64,000 nucleotides of DNA. Source: JAWVFM01 sp963843315 (GTDB taxonomy: Bacteria; Actinomycetota; Thermoleophilia; Solirubrobacterales; 70-9). Under the pieces are notes generated by a model. The model ran no database searches, was not told the DNA's origin, and saw nothing but the letters and a program-made list of their open reading frames with translations. Location of the stretch: contig CAWJJU010000005.1 of NCBI GenBank assembly GCA_963843315.1, positions 248,001-312,000 on the forward strand, given 5' to 3'. Positions 53,275 to 62,410 of this stretch are shown one piece after another; within the stretch, counting starts at the first letter, position 1; each line of letters begins with the position of its first letter. The position numbers and the translations under genes were made by a program.

Positions 53275-54015
53275 TCATCCTCGCAGCCAGGCCAGCCCCG
53301 CCTGGCGCCCCGTCCGCGAGCCGTCGCGGCGGTGCGAGAAGAACAGGTCCTCCTCGCAGCGGGTGCACAGGCCGGCTGCGTCGACGCTCTCGACTCCCTC
53401 GCGCGCCAGCAGGCGGCGAGCCACCTCCACCAGGTCGAGCATGCGCCCGTCGGCGATGCCCTCACCCACGCCGGCGAATGCTGCCAGCACCTCGTCGCCC
53501 ACCTCGTAGCAGCAGGGGCCGATCCCGGGCCCGATCGCGGCGTGGGTGGCGCGCACCACGCGCGCTCCGCGCTCGACGATGCCGGCCGCGAGCCCGCGCC
53601 AGCCGCAGTGGAGCATCGCCACCCCGCCGTCGCCGGCGAGAGCCACCGGCAGGCAGTCGGCGACCAGCACCAGAGGCGCAAGCCCGACGGCAGAGGTGAG
53701 CTGGCCGTCGGCCTCCGCGAGGAGGTCGCCGGCCACGGCGAAGCCATTCGGGCTCGCGGGCTCGTTGCGGACCTGAAGCTCGGCGCCGTGCACCTGGTGG
53801 CCACTCAGCACGGCGGCCGGGTCGATGCCAAGCGCCGCGCAGGCCCGCTCGCGGTTCTCGCGCACCGCGTCGCGACCGTCGCCCGCGAGCAGCCCGAGAT
53901 TGAGGGTGGCAAACGGCGGCGAGCTCACGCCGCCCGCCCGGGTCGTGAACGCCGCCGTCGCGCCCGGCAACTCGGACTCCAGCCACCTCACGCCCTCGCG
54001 CTCGCGGCGGCGCAT
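53275..54015 (-). CDS. pgeF: Polyphenol oxidase family protein PgeF
   Basis: 246 residues of the YfiH/DUF152 family, purine nucleoside and peptidoglycan-editing enzymes. Metal-site motifs GHQVHG, VADCLPVALA and LHCGWRGLAAGIVE are intact, and the GPCCYEVGDEV segment follows. The pgeF-yggS-sepF order is typical of Gram-positive division clusters. Confidence 0.95.
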   Translation of the reverse strand: MRRREREGVRWLESELPGATAAFTTRAGGVSSPPFATLNLGLLAGDGRDAVRENRERACAALGIDPAAVLSGHQVHGAELQVRNEPASPNGFAVAGDLLAEADGQLTSAVGLAPLVLVADCLPVALAGDGGVAMLHCGWRGLAAGIVERGARVVRATHAAIGPGIGPCCYEVGDEVLAAFAGVGEGIADGRMLDLVEVARRLLAREGVESVDAAGLCTRCEEDLFFSHRRDGSRTGRQAGLAWLRG

Positions 54016-54890
54016 CAGGCCGCTCCGGGCGCCGGGCCCTGTGGGCCGGCGCCCGTCAACTTGTCGACGAACCCCTGGAGGCCGTCATCGAGCTCGATTT
54101 CCAGGCGCGCGAGCGTGTACGAATCGCTGCGCTCGGCGAGGCCCGGCAGCTCCGTGGTTGCCCCTCGGTAGCCGTCGCGACGAAGCTCGGCGACGGCGGC
54201 AGCGTCGTAGTGGCCGGCGGGATAACAGAAGTTGCGAACCGGAACCCCGAATCGCGCTTGCAGGATCCGCCTGGAGTCGCTCAGCTCGTGGTGAAGTGCG
54301 GCGGCGTCGAGGGTGGTGACGTCTGGGTGGCTGATCGTGTGCGAAGCGAGCTCCCAGCCGGCGTCGATCATCTTCCGCGCATCGGCGTCGGGGAGGTCGG
54401 AGCCCGCGGCCTTCAGGTCGAGGACGCCCGGCCATCCGAGACGCCGCATCATCGGGAACGCGCCGACGTACTGGCTGAGATACCCGTCATCGAAGCTCAC
54501 CACCACCGGCTTGGGCGGAAGGGTGCCTCCGCCCGCCCACGCGTTCTCGACCTGGTTGAGCGTGACCGCCTCGTAGCCGTGTTCGTGGAGCCAGTTCATC
54601 TGCGCGTCGAAGTCCGCCTGGGGAACGAAGAGCTGGGGATACGAGGAGCTCGCGACGGGCGGCTGAATTGCGTGGTATTCGAGGATCGGCACCGGGCCCT
54701 TGTGGGGCCCCCAGTCCGCCCTCGCGCCGCCGGCCGCAGCGCTCCCGCTCGCCGCAGCACGTGGGCGCGAGCTCGCGTGTCCCGGCGTCGAGCTCCCCCC
54801 GCCCCCGCCGGCGATGACCAGCGCCACGGCCGCCCCACAGGCGGCGAGCAGTCCGGCCGCGACAATGCGTCGCCGAGTCGTCGGCTTCAT
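54015..54890 (-). CDS. Membrane-anchored polysaccharide deacetylase
   Basis: 291 residues. An N-terminal membrane segment (about 10-27) and a Gly/Ser/Ala linker precede a NodB domain: VPILEYHAI, the catalytic VVVSFDDGYLSQ and the zinc-binding SHTISHPDVT. It probably removes acetyl groups from a wall polysaccharide outside the cell. Its start overlaps the cca stop and its stop overlaps the pgeF start. Confidence 0.92.
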   Translation of the reverse strand: MKPTTRRRIVAAGLLAACGAAVALVIAGGGGGSSTPGHASSRPRAAASGSAAAGGARADWGPHKGPVPILEYHAIQPPVASSSYPQLFVPQADFDAQMNWLHEHGYEAVTLNQVENAWAGGGTLPPKPVVVSFDDGYLSQYVGAFPMMRRLGWPGVLDLKAAGSDLPDADARKMIDAGWELASHTISHPDVTTLDAAALHHELSDSRRILQARFGVPVRNFCYPAGHYDAAAVAELRRDGYRGATTELPGLAERSDSYTLARLEIELDDGLQGFVDKLTGAGPQGPAPGAA

Positions 54891-56005
54891 TTCGCAGCCT
54901 CCAGTGCCGCCTCCAATTCGGCGTCGCGACCGCTGATCTCCCCGTTGAGCTTGCGACGCAGGGCCGCTGTCAGACCGGCACCGACCGCCGGCCCCTCGGG
55001 CACACCGGCCTTCATGAGGTCACCGCCGCTGATCTCCAGCCTCACTGTTCGCCAGTCGTCCATGTAGGCGTCAATCCATTTCGCGCCCAGGGCTCGAGCC
55101 ACGGCGAGATCGACGTCACGCGCGCCGTGGGCGGCGGCCGTCAGTTCGGCCGCGCTCTTGCGGGGCAGGCTCGCGAGCTCGCGAGCTCGATCCATTGGCG
55201 CCGCGGCAAAGCGCCCGGCCCTCACGTCACCCGCCATCAGCAGGACCGCCGGGATGTCGATCCCGGCAAAGCGAGCGCTGCGGGCCGCCTCGACTGCGGT
55301 CCCGGCGAGGTCGACGTCGGCGTTGATCAGCCCCCAGTCGGCAAGGAGCCCGAGCGCGCGAAGCGCGTCGAGCTCGCGCCCGAGCTTTCGCAGCTCGCTC
55401 TCGACGCGATCGGCGGTGACCGTGTTCAGGTCGGTCGCGCGCAGGAGGCGCTCGGTCTGCGGATCCGGGTCGAACCTGAGCCGTGCCGCGTAGCGAGCCG
55501 CGCGAATCGCACGCGTAGGGTCGTGCACGAACGAGCGATCGTGGAGAGCCCTCAGGACGCCCGCCCGAACGTCGGCAAGCCCATGATGGGGATCCACCAA
55601 CTCGGGTTCGAGCGTGAGCGGGATTGCCATCGCGTTCACGGTGAAGTCGCGGCGCGCGAGGTCCTCGGTCAGACTTCCCGGGCGGACCTCCGGCAGGGCG
55701 CCCGGCGCCGGGTACGTCTCCGATCGGGCCCGCGCGAGGTCGATCTCCGGCCCGGCGCCCCGCACGGACACCGTCCCGAACCGGTCATGGGCGGTCGTCT
55801 TGCCGCCGAGCCGATGCGCCACCCCGACCGGGTCGCCCTCCACCACGACGTCGAGGTCCGCCACCTCGCGGCCGAGCGCCAGATCGCGCACCGTCCCGCC
55901 GACCAGCCAGCCCGCTTCCCCGGCCAGGGCCTCGCGGACGGCCTCGAGCCCGCCAAGGCGAGCGAACGCATCCAGAGTCGCGCGTTCCGTCGGCTCGGGG
56001 GACAT
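54887..56005 (-). CDS. CCA-adding enzyme / poly(A) polymerase family
   Basis: 372 residues of the class II nucleotidyltransferase family. GGTVRDLALG and the catalytic DLDVVVEGD are followed by the RRDFTVNAMAIPL and the RAARYAARLRFDPD motif of the head and neck. Whether it adds CCA to tRNA or poly(A) is not certain from sequence; tRNA maturation is more likely. First gene of the minus-strand string to sepF. Confidence 0.93.
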   Translation of the reverse strand: MSPEPTERATLDAFARLGGLEAVREALAGEAGWLVGGTVRDLALGREVADLDVVVEGDPVGVAHRLGGKTTAHDRFGTVSVRGAGPEIDLARARSETYPAPGALPEVRPGSLTEDLARRDFTVNAMAIPLTLEPELVDPHHGLADVRAGVLRALHDRSFVHDPTRAIRAARYAARLRFDPDPQTERLLRATDLNTVTADRVESELRKLGRELDALRALGLLADWGLINADVDLAGTAVEAARSARFAGIDIPAVLLMAGDVRAGRFAAAPMDRARELASLPRKSAAELTAAAHGARDVDLAVARALGAKWIDAYMDDWRTVRLEISGGDLMKAGVPEGPAVGAGLTAALRRKLNGEISGRDAELEAALEAAK

Positions 56006-56042
56006 GCCGAGACGTTACGCGCCTTCCCTACGATCAGGCGTG

Positions 56043-57425
56043 ATGCGACGCATCTTTGCCAGGTGGGCCGCGCTGAGCGCCCTGCAGAAGGGCGGGGTCA
56101 TCGGCGGCACGATCCTCGTGATCGCCGCCGCGGCCCTCATCGCCTACAACAACCTGAAGCGGCCGGGTGACGTCTCGAACAACGACGTCGCCTTCCATCA
56201 CCAGAAGCCGAAGCCGAAGCCCGCGCCGAAGAAGCCGAAGCTGACGAACTGGCCGGTGTACGGCCTGGATCGCCAGCGATCGCGCTATCTGGCGGTGAAG
56301 CACTTCGGGCCTCCGGGCAAGGAGGTTTGGCACCGGGCCGCCGACCAGCTCCTGGAGTTCTCGCCGATCCTCGTCGACCGCACCCTGTACCAGATCGACA
56401 AGGTGGCGACCATCCGCGCGATGGACGCCCGCGACGGGAAGGTCCTCTGGCACAAGGACCTGGGAACACTCGATGCCTCGTCGCCCGCCTATTCACAGGG
56501 CACGATCTTCGCCGTCACCCTCGACCCGGGGCAGGTCCTGGCGCTGGATGCCAAGAGGAAGGGCAAGCTGATCTGGCACCACTCGCTGCCCGGGCGCTCG
56601 GAGTCCTCGCCGGTGGTCTACGGCAATGAGGTGATCGTGGGCTGCGAGTCCGGCGACGTCTTCGCGCTCAACAGGAAGGACGGATCGGTCGACTGGAGCC
56701 TGCACACGGCCGGGCCTGTCAAGGGCGGGGTGGCGATCGACAAGGGCAACGCGTTCTTCGGCAACTACGCGGGGCAGTTCTACTCGGTCGACGCGAAGAC
56801 GGGACATGTCAACTGGCAGTCTTCCTCGGAGGGCCTCAGCCTCGGACGAGACGGAAGCTTCTATTCCACTCCGGCCGTCGCGTTCGGGCGGGTGTACGCA
56901 GGCGCCAAGGACTACAGGGTCTACAGCTTCTCCGAGAAGACCGGCGAGATCGCCTGGAGCCACTCGACCGGCGGCGAGATCTACGCGGCCCCGGCCGTGG
57001 CAGACGTGCCGGGAACGAAGCCGGCCGTCTTCATCGGCTCGCTCGACCATCGCTTCTACGCTCTCGACGCCAAGACGGGCGCCGAGCTCTGGAGTCAGAA
57101 CGTCGGCGGGCCCGTCCTCGGCGCAGGCAGCGTCATCAACCGCACCGTCTACGTCTCGGTCATCGGCCCGAACATCGGGACCTTCGGCTATGACGTTCAG
57201 ACCGGCAAGAAGAAGTTCTACTCGCCGGTGGGCGAGTACAACCCGATCATCTCCGACAGCAAGCGGATCTATCTCACGGGAGGCGGAGCGCTGATCGCCT
57301 ATGTGCCGAAGGAGAAGAAGGCGAAGAAGACAGCCGGCAAGGGCAGCTCGGGCAATGAGGGCGGCGGAGGGGGCAGCCACAAGCCGAAGCAGCACAGCAA
57401 GGCCGGTTCGCACAAGCATTCCTGA
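56043..57425 (+). CDS. Membrane-anchored PQQ-type beta-propeller protein
   Basis: 460 residues. One membrane segment (about 17-36) and a Lys/Pro-rich linker precede a propeller of PQQ-like blades (GKVLWHKDLG, GKLIWHHSLPG, GHVNWQSSSEG, GEIAWSHSTGG, GAELWSQNVGG). The Lys/Gly/His-rich tail is low complexity. It resembles the BamB-like scaffolds; no PQQ-dependent catalytic Asp pattern is evident, so a scaffold role is more likely. ATG 56043 is used. Confidence 0.85.
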   Translation: MRRIFARWAALSALQKGGVIGGTILVIAAAALIAYNNLKRPGDVSNNDVAFHHQKPKPKPAPKKPKLTNWPVYGLDRQRSRYLAVKHFGPPGKEVWHRAADQLLEFSPILVDRTLYQIDKVATIRAMDARDGKVLWHKDLGTLDASSPAYSQGTIFAVTLDPGQVLALDAKRKGKLIWHHSLPGRSESSPVVYGNEVIVGCESGDVFALNRKDGSVDWSLHTAGPVKGGVAIDKGNAFFGNYAGQFYSVDAKTGHVNWQSSSEGLSLGRDGSFYSTPAVAFGRVYAGAKDYRVYSFSEKTGEIAWSHSTGGEIYAAPAVADVPGTKPAVFIGSLDHRFYALDAKTGAELWSQNVGGPVLGAGSVINRTVYVSVIGPNIGTFGYDVQTGKKKFYSPVGEYNPIISDSKRIYLTGGGALIAYVPKEKKAKKTAGKGSSGNEGGGGGSHKPKQHSKAGSHKHS

Positions 57426-57468
57426 GTTCGACCCCCATAGGGGGTCGTAGGCCGCAAGGCGAACTCAG
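57422..57468. terminator. Three-way-junction element between convergent genes
   Basis: CTGAGTTC (57422-57429) pairs with GAACTCAG (57461-57468) and encloses two hairpins, GACCCCC-ATA-GGGGGTC (57430-57446) and GCC-GCAA-GGC (57451-57460). Both stop codons, of the propeller gene (57423-57425) and hisF (57465-57467), lie inside the outer stem. Probably a two-way terminator. Confidence 0.6.
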
Positions 57469-58220
57469 CGGACCGCGATCCCGGCTCCCCTCATCGCCTC
57501 TTTCGCCTGGGCGATCGTGAACTTCCCGTAGTGGAAGATCGACGCGCACAGCACCGCGTCGGCGTGACCGTCGACCACCCCAGCGGCCAGGTGCTCGAGC
57601 TCGCCGGCGCCGCCCGACGCGATCACTGGAACCCCCACGGCGTCGGCCACCGCCCGAGTCAGCTCCAGGTCGTAGCCATCGCTCGTGCCGTCGCGGTCCA
57701 TGCTCGTGAGCAGCACCTCCCCCGCCCCGCGCTCGACCGCCTCGCGCGCCCAGGCGACCGCGTCGCACCCCTCGACGGGCACGCGTCCGCCCTGCACGTA
57801 GACCCCCCAACCGTCGGAGTCGCGCTTGGCGTCGATCGCCACCACGACGCACTGCGAGCCGAAGACCGCGGCGAGCTCGGTGAGCAGCTCCGGGCGCGCG
57901 AGGGCCGCGGAGTTGACCGAGACCTTGTCCGCGCCCGCCTCGAGCACGGCCTGGGCGTCGTCGACCGAGCGGATGCCGCCGCCGATCGTGAACGGGATGA
58001 AGACCTCCGAGGCGGTGCGGCGTGCGAGGTCGACGATGGTGTCGCGGCGCTCGTGCGAGGCGGTGATATCGAGGAAGACCAGCTCGTCGGCGCCCTCGGC
58101 GTCGTAGCGAGCGGCCAACTCCACGGGGTCGCCCGCGTCGCGGATGTCGACGAAGTTCGTCCCCTTGACCACGCGCCCCCGGTCGACGTCGAGGCAGGGA
58201 ATGACCCGCTTGAGCGCCAT
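57465..58220 (-). CDS. hisF: Imidazole glycerol phosphate synthase, cyclase subunit
   Basis: 251-residue TIM barrel. It forms IGP and AICAR with ammonia from HisH. Catalytic Asp in VIPCLDVDRGRVVKG and in TSMDRDGTSDGYDLEL; phosphate sites in GGGIRS and IASGGAGELEH. Last gene of the his string, 2 nt after the 82-aa gene. Confidence 0.98.
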   Translation of the reverse strand: MALKRVIPCLDVDRGRVVKGTNFVDIRDAGDPVELAARYDAEGADELVFLDITASHERRDTIVDLARRTASEVFIPFTIGGGIRSVDDAQAVLEAGADKVSVNSAALARPELLTELAAVFGSQCVVVAIDAKRDSDGWGVYVQGGRVPVEGCDAVAWAREAVERGAGEVLLTSMDRDGTSDGYDLELTRAVADAVGVPVIASGGAGELEHLAAGVVDGHADAVLCASIFHYGKFTIAQAKEAMRGAGIAVR

Positions 58221-58222
58221 CG

Positions 58223-58471
58223 CTAGAGCTTCGGCTTGCGGCCCTTGGCCACCGCACCGGCGGCGGCGCGGCCGAATCTGACCGGCTCCAGCTTGCGGAC
58301 CAGCCGCAGCATCTCCTCGCGCTCGTTGGCGCTGAGGTAGCGGGTCGGCAGGCCGCGCGACTGCTTGACGAGCCCGGCCAGCCGTCTGCGCTCGTCAGCC
58401 TCGAGCATCTCGAGGTGGCGCTTGGCCGTCAGCGCGAGCTGGGCGATGGCGACGATGCGAAGCCAGAACAT
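58223..58471 (-). CDS. Small basic conserved protein inside the his operon
   Basis: 82 residues, basic, helical, starting MFWLRIVAIAQLALTAKRHLEML and rich in Arg/Lys/Leu. It sits between hisA (9 nt) and hisF (2 nt), so it is surely cotranscribed. I recognise no family; a link to histidine synthesis is only by position. Confidence 0.65.
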   Translation of the reverse strand: MFWLRIVAIAQLALTAKRHLEMLEADERRRLAGLVKQSRGLPTRYLSANEREEMLRLVRKLEPVRFGRAAAGAVAKGRKPKL

Positions 58472-58480
58472 GGGCTCAGG

Positions 58481-59218
58481 CTAGCCATCCAGCGCCGCCT
58501 GCCCCTCGGCAACCGTGAAGCGGCCCTCATACAGCGCGCGGCCGACGATCACACCGTCGATCGTCTCGATGCCGAGCGCCGCGAGCTCCCTGAGGTGATC
58601 GAGGCTGCCCACTCCGCCGGAGTAGATCAGGCGCGCGCCCTCGTCCGCGGCCGCCTGGGCCACGGCCTTCACCTCGCCGATCGCCGGCCCCGAGAGGGTC
58701 CCGTCGACCTCGACCGGCGTGAAGAGGAACGCGCCCACACCGCGAGAGCCGAGGTCGGCGATCAGGTCGGCCGCGGTGATCTCGCTCGGCCGCTCCCAGC
58801 CCTCGACGGCAACGCGGCCCGAGCGGCTGTCGGCCGCGACGACGATGCGCGAGCCGCCGTGCTCGCCCACGAGCGCCTCCACCAGCGCGGGATCGGTTAG
58901 CGCCGCCGTGCCCAGGACGACGCGCTCGACCCCTGTCGCCAGCGCGGCGTCGACGCTCTCGGCGCTGCGCAGTCCACCGCCAAGCTGGACGGGGACGCCG
59001 GCCGCGTCGACGATCTGCTCCACCAGCTCCAGGCTCTCCGGCCGCCCGGAGCGCGCGCCGTCGAGGTCGACGACGTGCAGGGCGCGGCAACCCTGCTCGA
59101 CCCAGCGGCGGACCGCGTCGAGGGGATCCGGCTCGAACTCCGTCTCGCGGTCGTAGTCGCCCTGCACCAGGCGTACCGCGCGGCCCTCGCGAAGGTCGAT
59201 GGCCGGGTAGAGGATCAA
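58481..59218 (-). CDS. hisA: Phosphoribosylformimino-AICAR isomerase HisA
   Basis: 245-residue TIM barrel that isomerises ProFAR to PRFAR. Catalytic Asp in LYPAIDLREGRAVRLVQGDY and late phosphate site YSGGVGSLDHLREL. TTG 59218 overlaps the hisH stop as TTGA; no better start exists. PriA of other actinobacteria also serves tryptophan synthesis; no evidence here either way. Confidence 0.96.
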   Translation of the reverse strand: MILYPAIDLREGRAVRLVQGDYDRETEFEPDPLDAVRRWVEQGCRALHVVDLDGARSGRPESLELVEQIVDAAGVPVQLGGGLRSAESVDAALATGVERVVLGTAALTDPALVEALVGEHGGSRIVVAADSRSGRVAVEGWERPSEITAADLIADLGSRGVGAFLFTPVEVDGTLSGPAIGEVKAVAQAAADEGARLIYSGGVGSLDHLRELAALGIETIDGVIVGRALYEGRFTVAEGQAALDG

Positions 59219-59844
59219 GCGTGTGCCGCGGCGGCGGCCCCGGTGAAGTTGGCGAGCAGGCGAAGCCCCGCGGCGCTGGACTTCTCCGGGTGAAACTGCG
59301 CGCCCCAGGTTCGCTCCCGGCGGACGATGCAGGCGAAGCGCTCGCCCCACTCGGCGGTCGCGACGACGACGTCGGCGTCGGCAGGCCGCGCCGCGAACGA
59401 GTGCACGAAGTAGAAGGGCGTTCCGTTGTCGATGCCGTCGGCGACCTCCCCCGGCCGCTCCCAGCGCACGCTCTCCCAGCCCATGTGCGGCACCTTCAGG
59501 CCCGGGGCGTCGAGCGGGGTGACGTCGCCGGGCAGGATTCCGAGTCCCCCGGCCCCGCCCATCTCGGTTGAGGAGTCGAACAGCAGCTGCATGCCCAGGC
59601 ATATACCCAGCAGGGGCCTCTGTGCCCCGGCCCAGTCGCGCAGGAACGAGTCGAGCCCGGCGCCCCTGATCCGCCTCATCGCCTCGGGGAACGCGCCGAC
59701 GCCTGGGAGGATCACGGCGTCGGCCGCGCCGGCGTCGCCGGGGCCCGACGCGAGGAACGGGTCGGCTCCGAGGTGCTCCAGCGCCTTCTCGACGCTTCGC
59801 AGGTTGCCCATCCCGTAGTCGAGGATGGCGACGCGGGCGCTCAA
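59215..59844 (-). CDS. hisH: Imidazole glycerol phosphate synthase, glutaminase subunit
   Basis: 209 residues, class I glutamine amidotransferase that feeds ammonia to HisF. N-terminal AILDYGMGNLRSV, nucleophile Cys in LLGICLGMQLLF, and catalytic His/Glu in WGAQFHPEKSS. TTG 59844 overlaps the hisB stop as TTGA. Confidence 0.97.
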   Translation of the reverse strand: MSARVAILDYGMGNLRSVEKALEHLGADPFLASGPGDAGAADAVILPGVGAFPEAMRRIRGAGLDSFLRDWAGAQRPLLGICLGMQLLFDSSTEMGGAGGLGILPGDVTPLDAPGLKVPHMGWESVRWERPGEVADGIDNGTPFYFVHSFAARPADADVVVATAEWGERFACIVRRERTWGAQFHPEKSSAAGLRLLANFTGAAAAAHA

Positions 59845-60428
59845 GTCAGGGTGCCCTTCGTGCTCGGCACGCCCTCCTCGTCGGGGTCGACCGATACCGC
59901 TTCGCGCAGCGCCCGCGCGAACGCCTTGAAGCACGCCTCGACGATGTGATGCGCGTTCGCTCCGTAGCGTGCGCCCACGTGCAGGGTTAGCTTCGCGTTC
60001 GAGGCGACGGCGCGGAAGAACTCCTCGGCGAGCTCGGCGTCGAAGCCCGCGATGTTCACCGGCGGCAGCTCCGCCTCGAAGCGGCACAGCGGCCGGCCGG
60101 AGACGTCGATCGCGCAGGTGCCGAGCGCCTCGTCCATCGGGATCACGGCGTGGCCGTAGCGGCGGATGCCCGTCCGGTCGCCGAGGGCCGCGTCGAGCGC
60201 CTGGCCGATGGCGATGCCGACGTCCTCCACCGTGTGGTGAGCGCCCGTCTCCAGATCGCCCTTCGCCTCCACGCTCAGCGCCAGGTGGCCGTGGCGGCCC
60301 AGCAGGTCGAGCATGTGGTCGAAGAAGCCGACCCCGGTGCTCGCCGAGACATCGCCGCCCTCGAGGCCCAGCGTGACGCGCACCTGGGTCTCCCCGGTGT
60401 TCCGCTCGATCTCTGCAGTCCTCGCCAA
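59841..60428 (-). CDS. hisB: Imidazoleglycerol-phosphate dehydratase
   Basis: 195 residues, monofunctional dehydratase without a HisN phosphatase domain. Manganese-site motifs FFDHMLDLLGRHGHL, GAHHTVEDVGIAIGQAL and the repeat copies FFRAVASNAK and GANAHHIVEACFKAFARAL are intact. TTG 60428 is the only start near the conserved N-terminus, 3 nt after hisD. Confidence 0.97.
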   Translation of the reverse strand: MARTAEIERNTGETQVRVTLGLEGGDVSASTGVGFFDHMLDLLGRHGHLALSVEAKGDLETGAHHTVEDVGIAIGQALDAALGDRTGIRRYGHAVIPMDEALGTCAIDVSGRPLCRFEAELPPVNIAGFDAELAEEFFRAVASNAKLTLHVGARYGANAHHIVEACFKAFARALREAVSVDPDEEGVPSTKGTLT

Positions 60429-60431
60429 AAC

Positions 60432-61721
60432 TCAGCCCTCCGCGCCGTCGGCCCTGGTCGTCGCCGATTCGCCGTGAACCGGGAAACCCTCCGCACGGGC
60501 GATCGCGTTCACCGTCGGAGCGAGCGCAGCGGCGGCCGACGCCGTGAGGGTCACGATAGAGCTGCGCCGCCTGAACGTGCCCACGCCAAGAGGCCCGCCG
60601 AAGCGGGCGGCGCCGCCCGTCGGCAGGACGTGGTTGGAGCCGGCGGCGTAGTCGCCGAACGCCGTCCCGGCGCGCGAGCCCACGAACACGCAGCCGGCCA
60701 CCCTGCCGCGCGCCACGTTCTCGTCGGCCCCTGCGAAGGCGAGCTCCAGGTGCTCCGGCGCGAATGCGTCGGCCAGCTGCAGCGCCGACTCCAGGCCCGG
60801 CGCGGCGATCAGCGAGAGCGGCGCCTCGCGGACGCTCTGGCGCTCGCTCCACAGCGCGACGGCCGCCTTCTCGACCTCGTCGAGCAGCGCGCCGTCGGGC
60901 GAGACGACCACGACCGGGCTGTCGTCGCCGTGCTCTGCCTGCGCCGCCAGGTCCAGGGCGATCCACTCCGCGCGGGCCGAGATGGAGTCCGCCACCACGA
61001 GAAGCTCGGAGGGGCCGGCCATGCCGTCGATCCCCACGTGGCCGGAGACGATGCGCTTCGCCTCGTTCACGTAGGAGTTGCCGGGGCCCACGATCGTCTC
61101 GACCGCGCGAATCGACTCCGTGCCGTAGGCCAGCGCGGCGATCGCCTGCGCCCCGCCCACCGCGTAGACCTCGTCGACGCCCGCGATCGAGCACGCGGCG
61201 AGGGTCACCGCGCTCGGGCGGCCCGAAGCTCCCGGAGGGCTCGCGACCGCGATCCGGGCAACGCCGGCCATCTTTGCGGGAACCGCGCACATGAGCACCG
61301 ACGACGGGTAGGACGCGCGGCCCCCCGGCGCGTAGATGCCGGCCGCGGCAACGGCCTCGGAGCGCACCTCGACGCGATGGCCCTCCTCGAACTCGGCCAC
61401 CGCGGGCGGCGAGGCCTCCAGCTCGGCCTTCGCCACGGTGGCGATGTTCCGGGCGGCGGCCCTCAGCGCGTCGCGGACCTCCGGCTCCAGCAGCCCGGGG
61501 GCGGCGTCGAGCGCCTGGGGGTCGACCCGCAGCTTCTCCGGAACGGTGTCGCCGAAGGTCTCGGCCAGCTCACGGACCGCGGCGTCGCCTCCCGTGCGCA
61601 CGCGCTCCACGGCCGACGCCACGCTCTTCGCCAGCTCGGGCGGCGCGGGCGCCGTGGCACGCAGGCGCTCTGCCAGGGCTGGTGCGTCGCGGCCGTCCCA
61701 CTGGACGCGGTTGGCCTTCAC
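60432..61721 (-). CDS. hisD: Histidinol dehydrogenase
   Basis: 429-residue zinc enzyme making the last two oxidations to histidine. GIYAPGGRASYPSSVLM, GIDGMAGPSELLVVAD, AQAEHGDDSPVVVV and FAPEHLEL are the substrate and zinc motifs. GTG 61721 overlaps the hisG stop as GTGA. Confidence 0.98.
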   Translation of the reverse strand: MKANRVQWDGRDAPALAERLRATAPAPPELAKSVASAVERVRTGGDAAVRELAETFGDTVPEKLRVDPQALDAAPGLLEPEVRDALRAAARNIATVAKAELEASPPAVAEFEEGHRVEVRSEAVAAAGIYAPGGRASYPSSVLMCAVPAKMAGVARIAVASPPGASGRPSAVTLAACSIAGVDEVYAVGGAQAIAALAYGTESIRAVETIVGPGNSYVNEAKRIVSGHVGIDGMAGPSELLVVADSISARAEWIALDLAAQAEHGDDSPVVVVSPDGALLDEVEKAAVALWSERQSVREAPLSLIAAPGLESALQLADAFAPEHLELAFAGADENVARGRVAGCVFVGSRAGTAFGDYAAGSNHVLPTGGAARFGGPLGVGTFRRRSSIVTLTASAAAALAPTVNAIARAEGFPVHGESATTRADGAEG

Positions 61722-62410
61722 GAGTGCTCTCCCGCGCAGGCCTCACGAAGGCTGACGGTCAGCGAGTCGACCTCGGCCGCGCGCAGCTTGTGCGCGATGC
61801 GATTGACGACCAGGCGCGCGCTGCACTGCACGATCTCCTCGCGAACTTCGAGGTCGTTCTCCGCGAGGGTGCGGCCGGTGTCGACCAGGTCGACGATGCC
61901 GTCGGCGAGGTCCACAAGCGGCGCGAGCTCCACGGAGCCCTTCACCTCGATCACCTCGGCCTGCCGGCCCGTCGCCTCGAAGTGGCGCTCGGCGATGCGC
62001 GGGTACTTGGTCGCGACGCGGATCTGGCCGAGGCGGCGCTCGGCCTCCGCCAACCGCTCGTCGCCCTTCCTGGCGGCCACGACCATGCGGCAGCGCCCGT
62101 AGCCGAGGTCGAGCAGCTCGTACAGCACGCGGTCCGCCTGCTCGAGCAGGACGTCCTTGCCGGTGATCCCGGCGTGTGCGGCGCCGGCCTCGACGTAGGT
62201 TGGGACGTCCGACGGGCGCATCGTCACCAGCACGATGCCGCCGGCCTCGAACACCAGCGAGCGCGAGCCGCCGCGAAGCTCGGCCGTGGGCACGCCGGCG
62301 CGGTCGAGCGCGTCGAGCGTCTCGCCGAACAGCGCGCCGCGCGGCAGCGCCAGCCGGAACGGCCCGTCGAGGGCCGCGCGCGTCACGGCGGAGACCACGG
62401 CGGGGTTCAT
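61718..62410 (-). CDS. hisG: ATP phosphoribosyltransferase, short form
   Basis: 230 residues: the short HisG that lacks the C-terminal regulatory ACT domain and needs HisZ. LALPRGALFGETLDAL opens the catalytic domain; VDLADGIVDLVDTGRTLAENDLEV is split by the PRPP-binding motif. hisZ lies directly upstream with overlapping stop and start, as expected for the pair. Confidence 0.96.
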   Translation of the reverse strand: MNPAVVSAVTRAALDGPFRLALPRGALFGETLDALDRAGVPTAELRGGSRSLVFEAGGIVLVTMRPSDVPTYVEAGAAHAGITGKDVLLEQADRVLYELLDLGYGRCRMVVAARKGDERLAEAERRLGQIRVATKYPRIAERHFEATGRQAEVIEVKGSVELAPLVDLADGIVDLVDTGRTLAENDLEVREEIVQCSARLVVNRIAHKLRAAEVDSLTVSLREACAGEHS

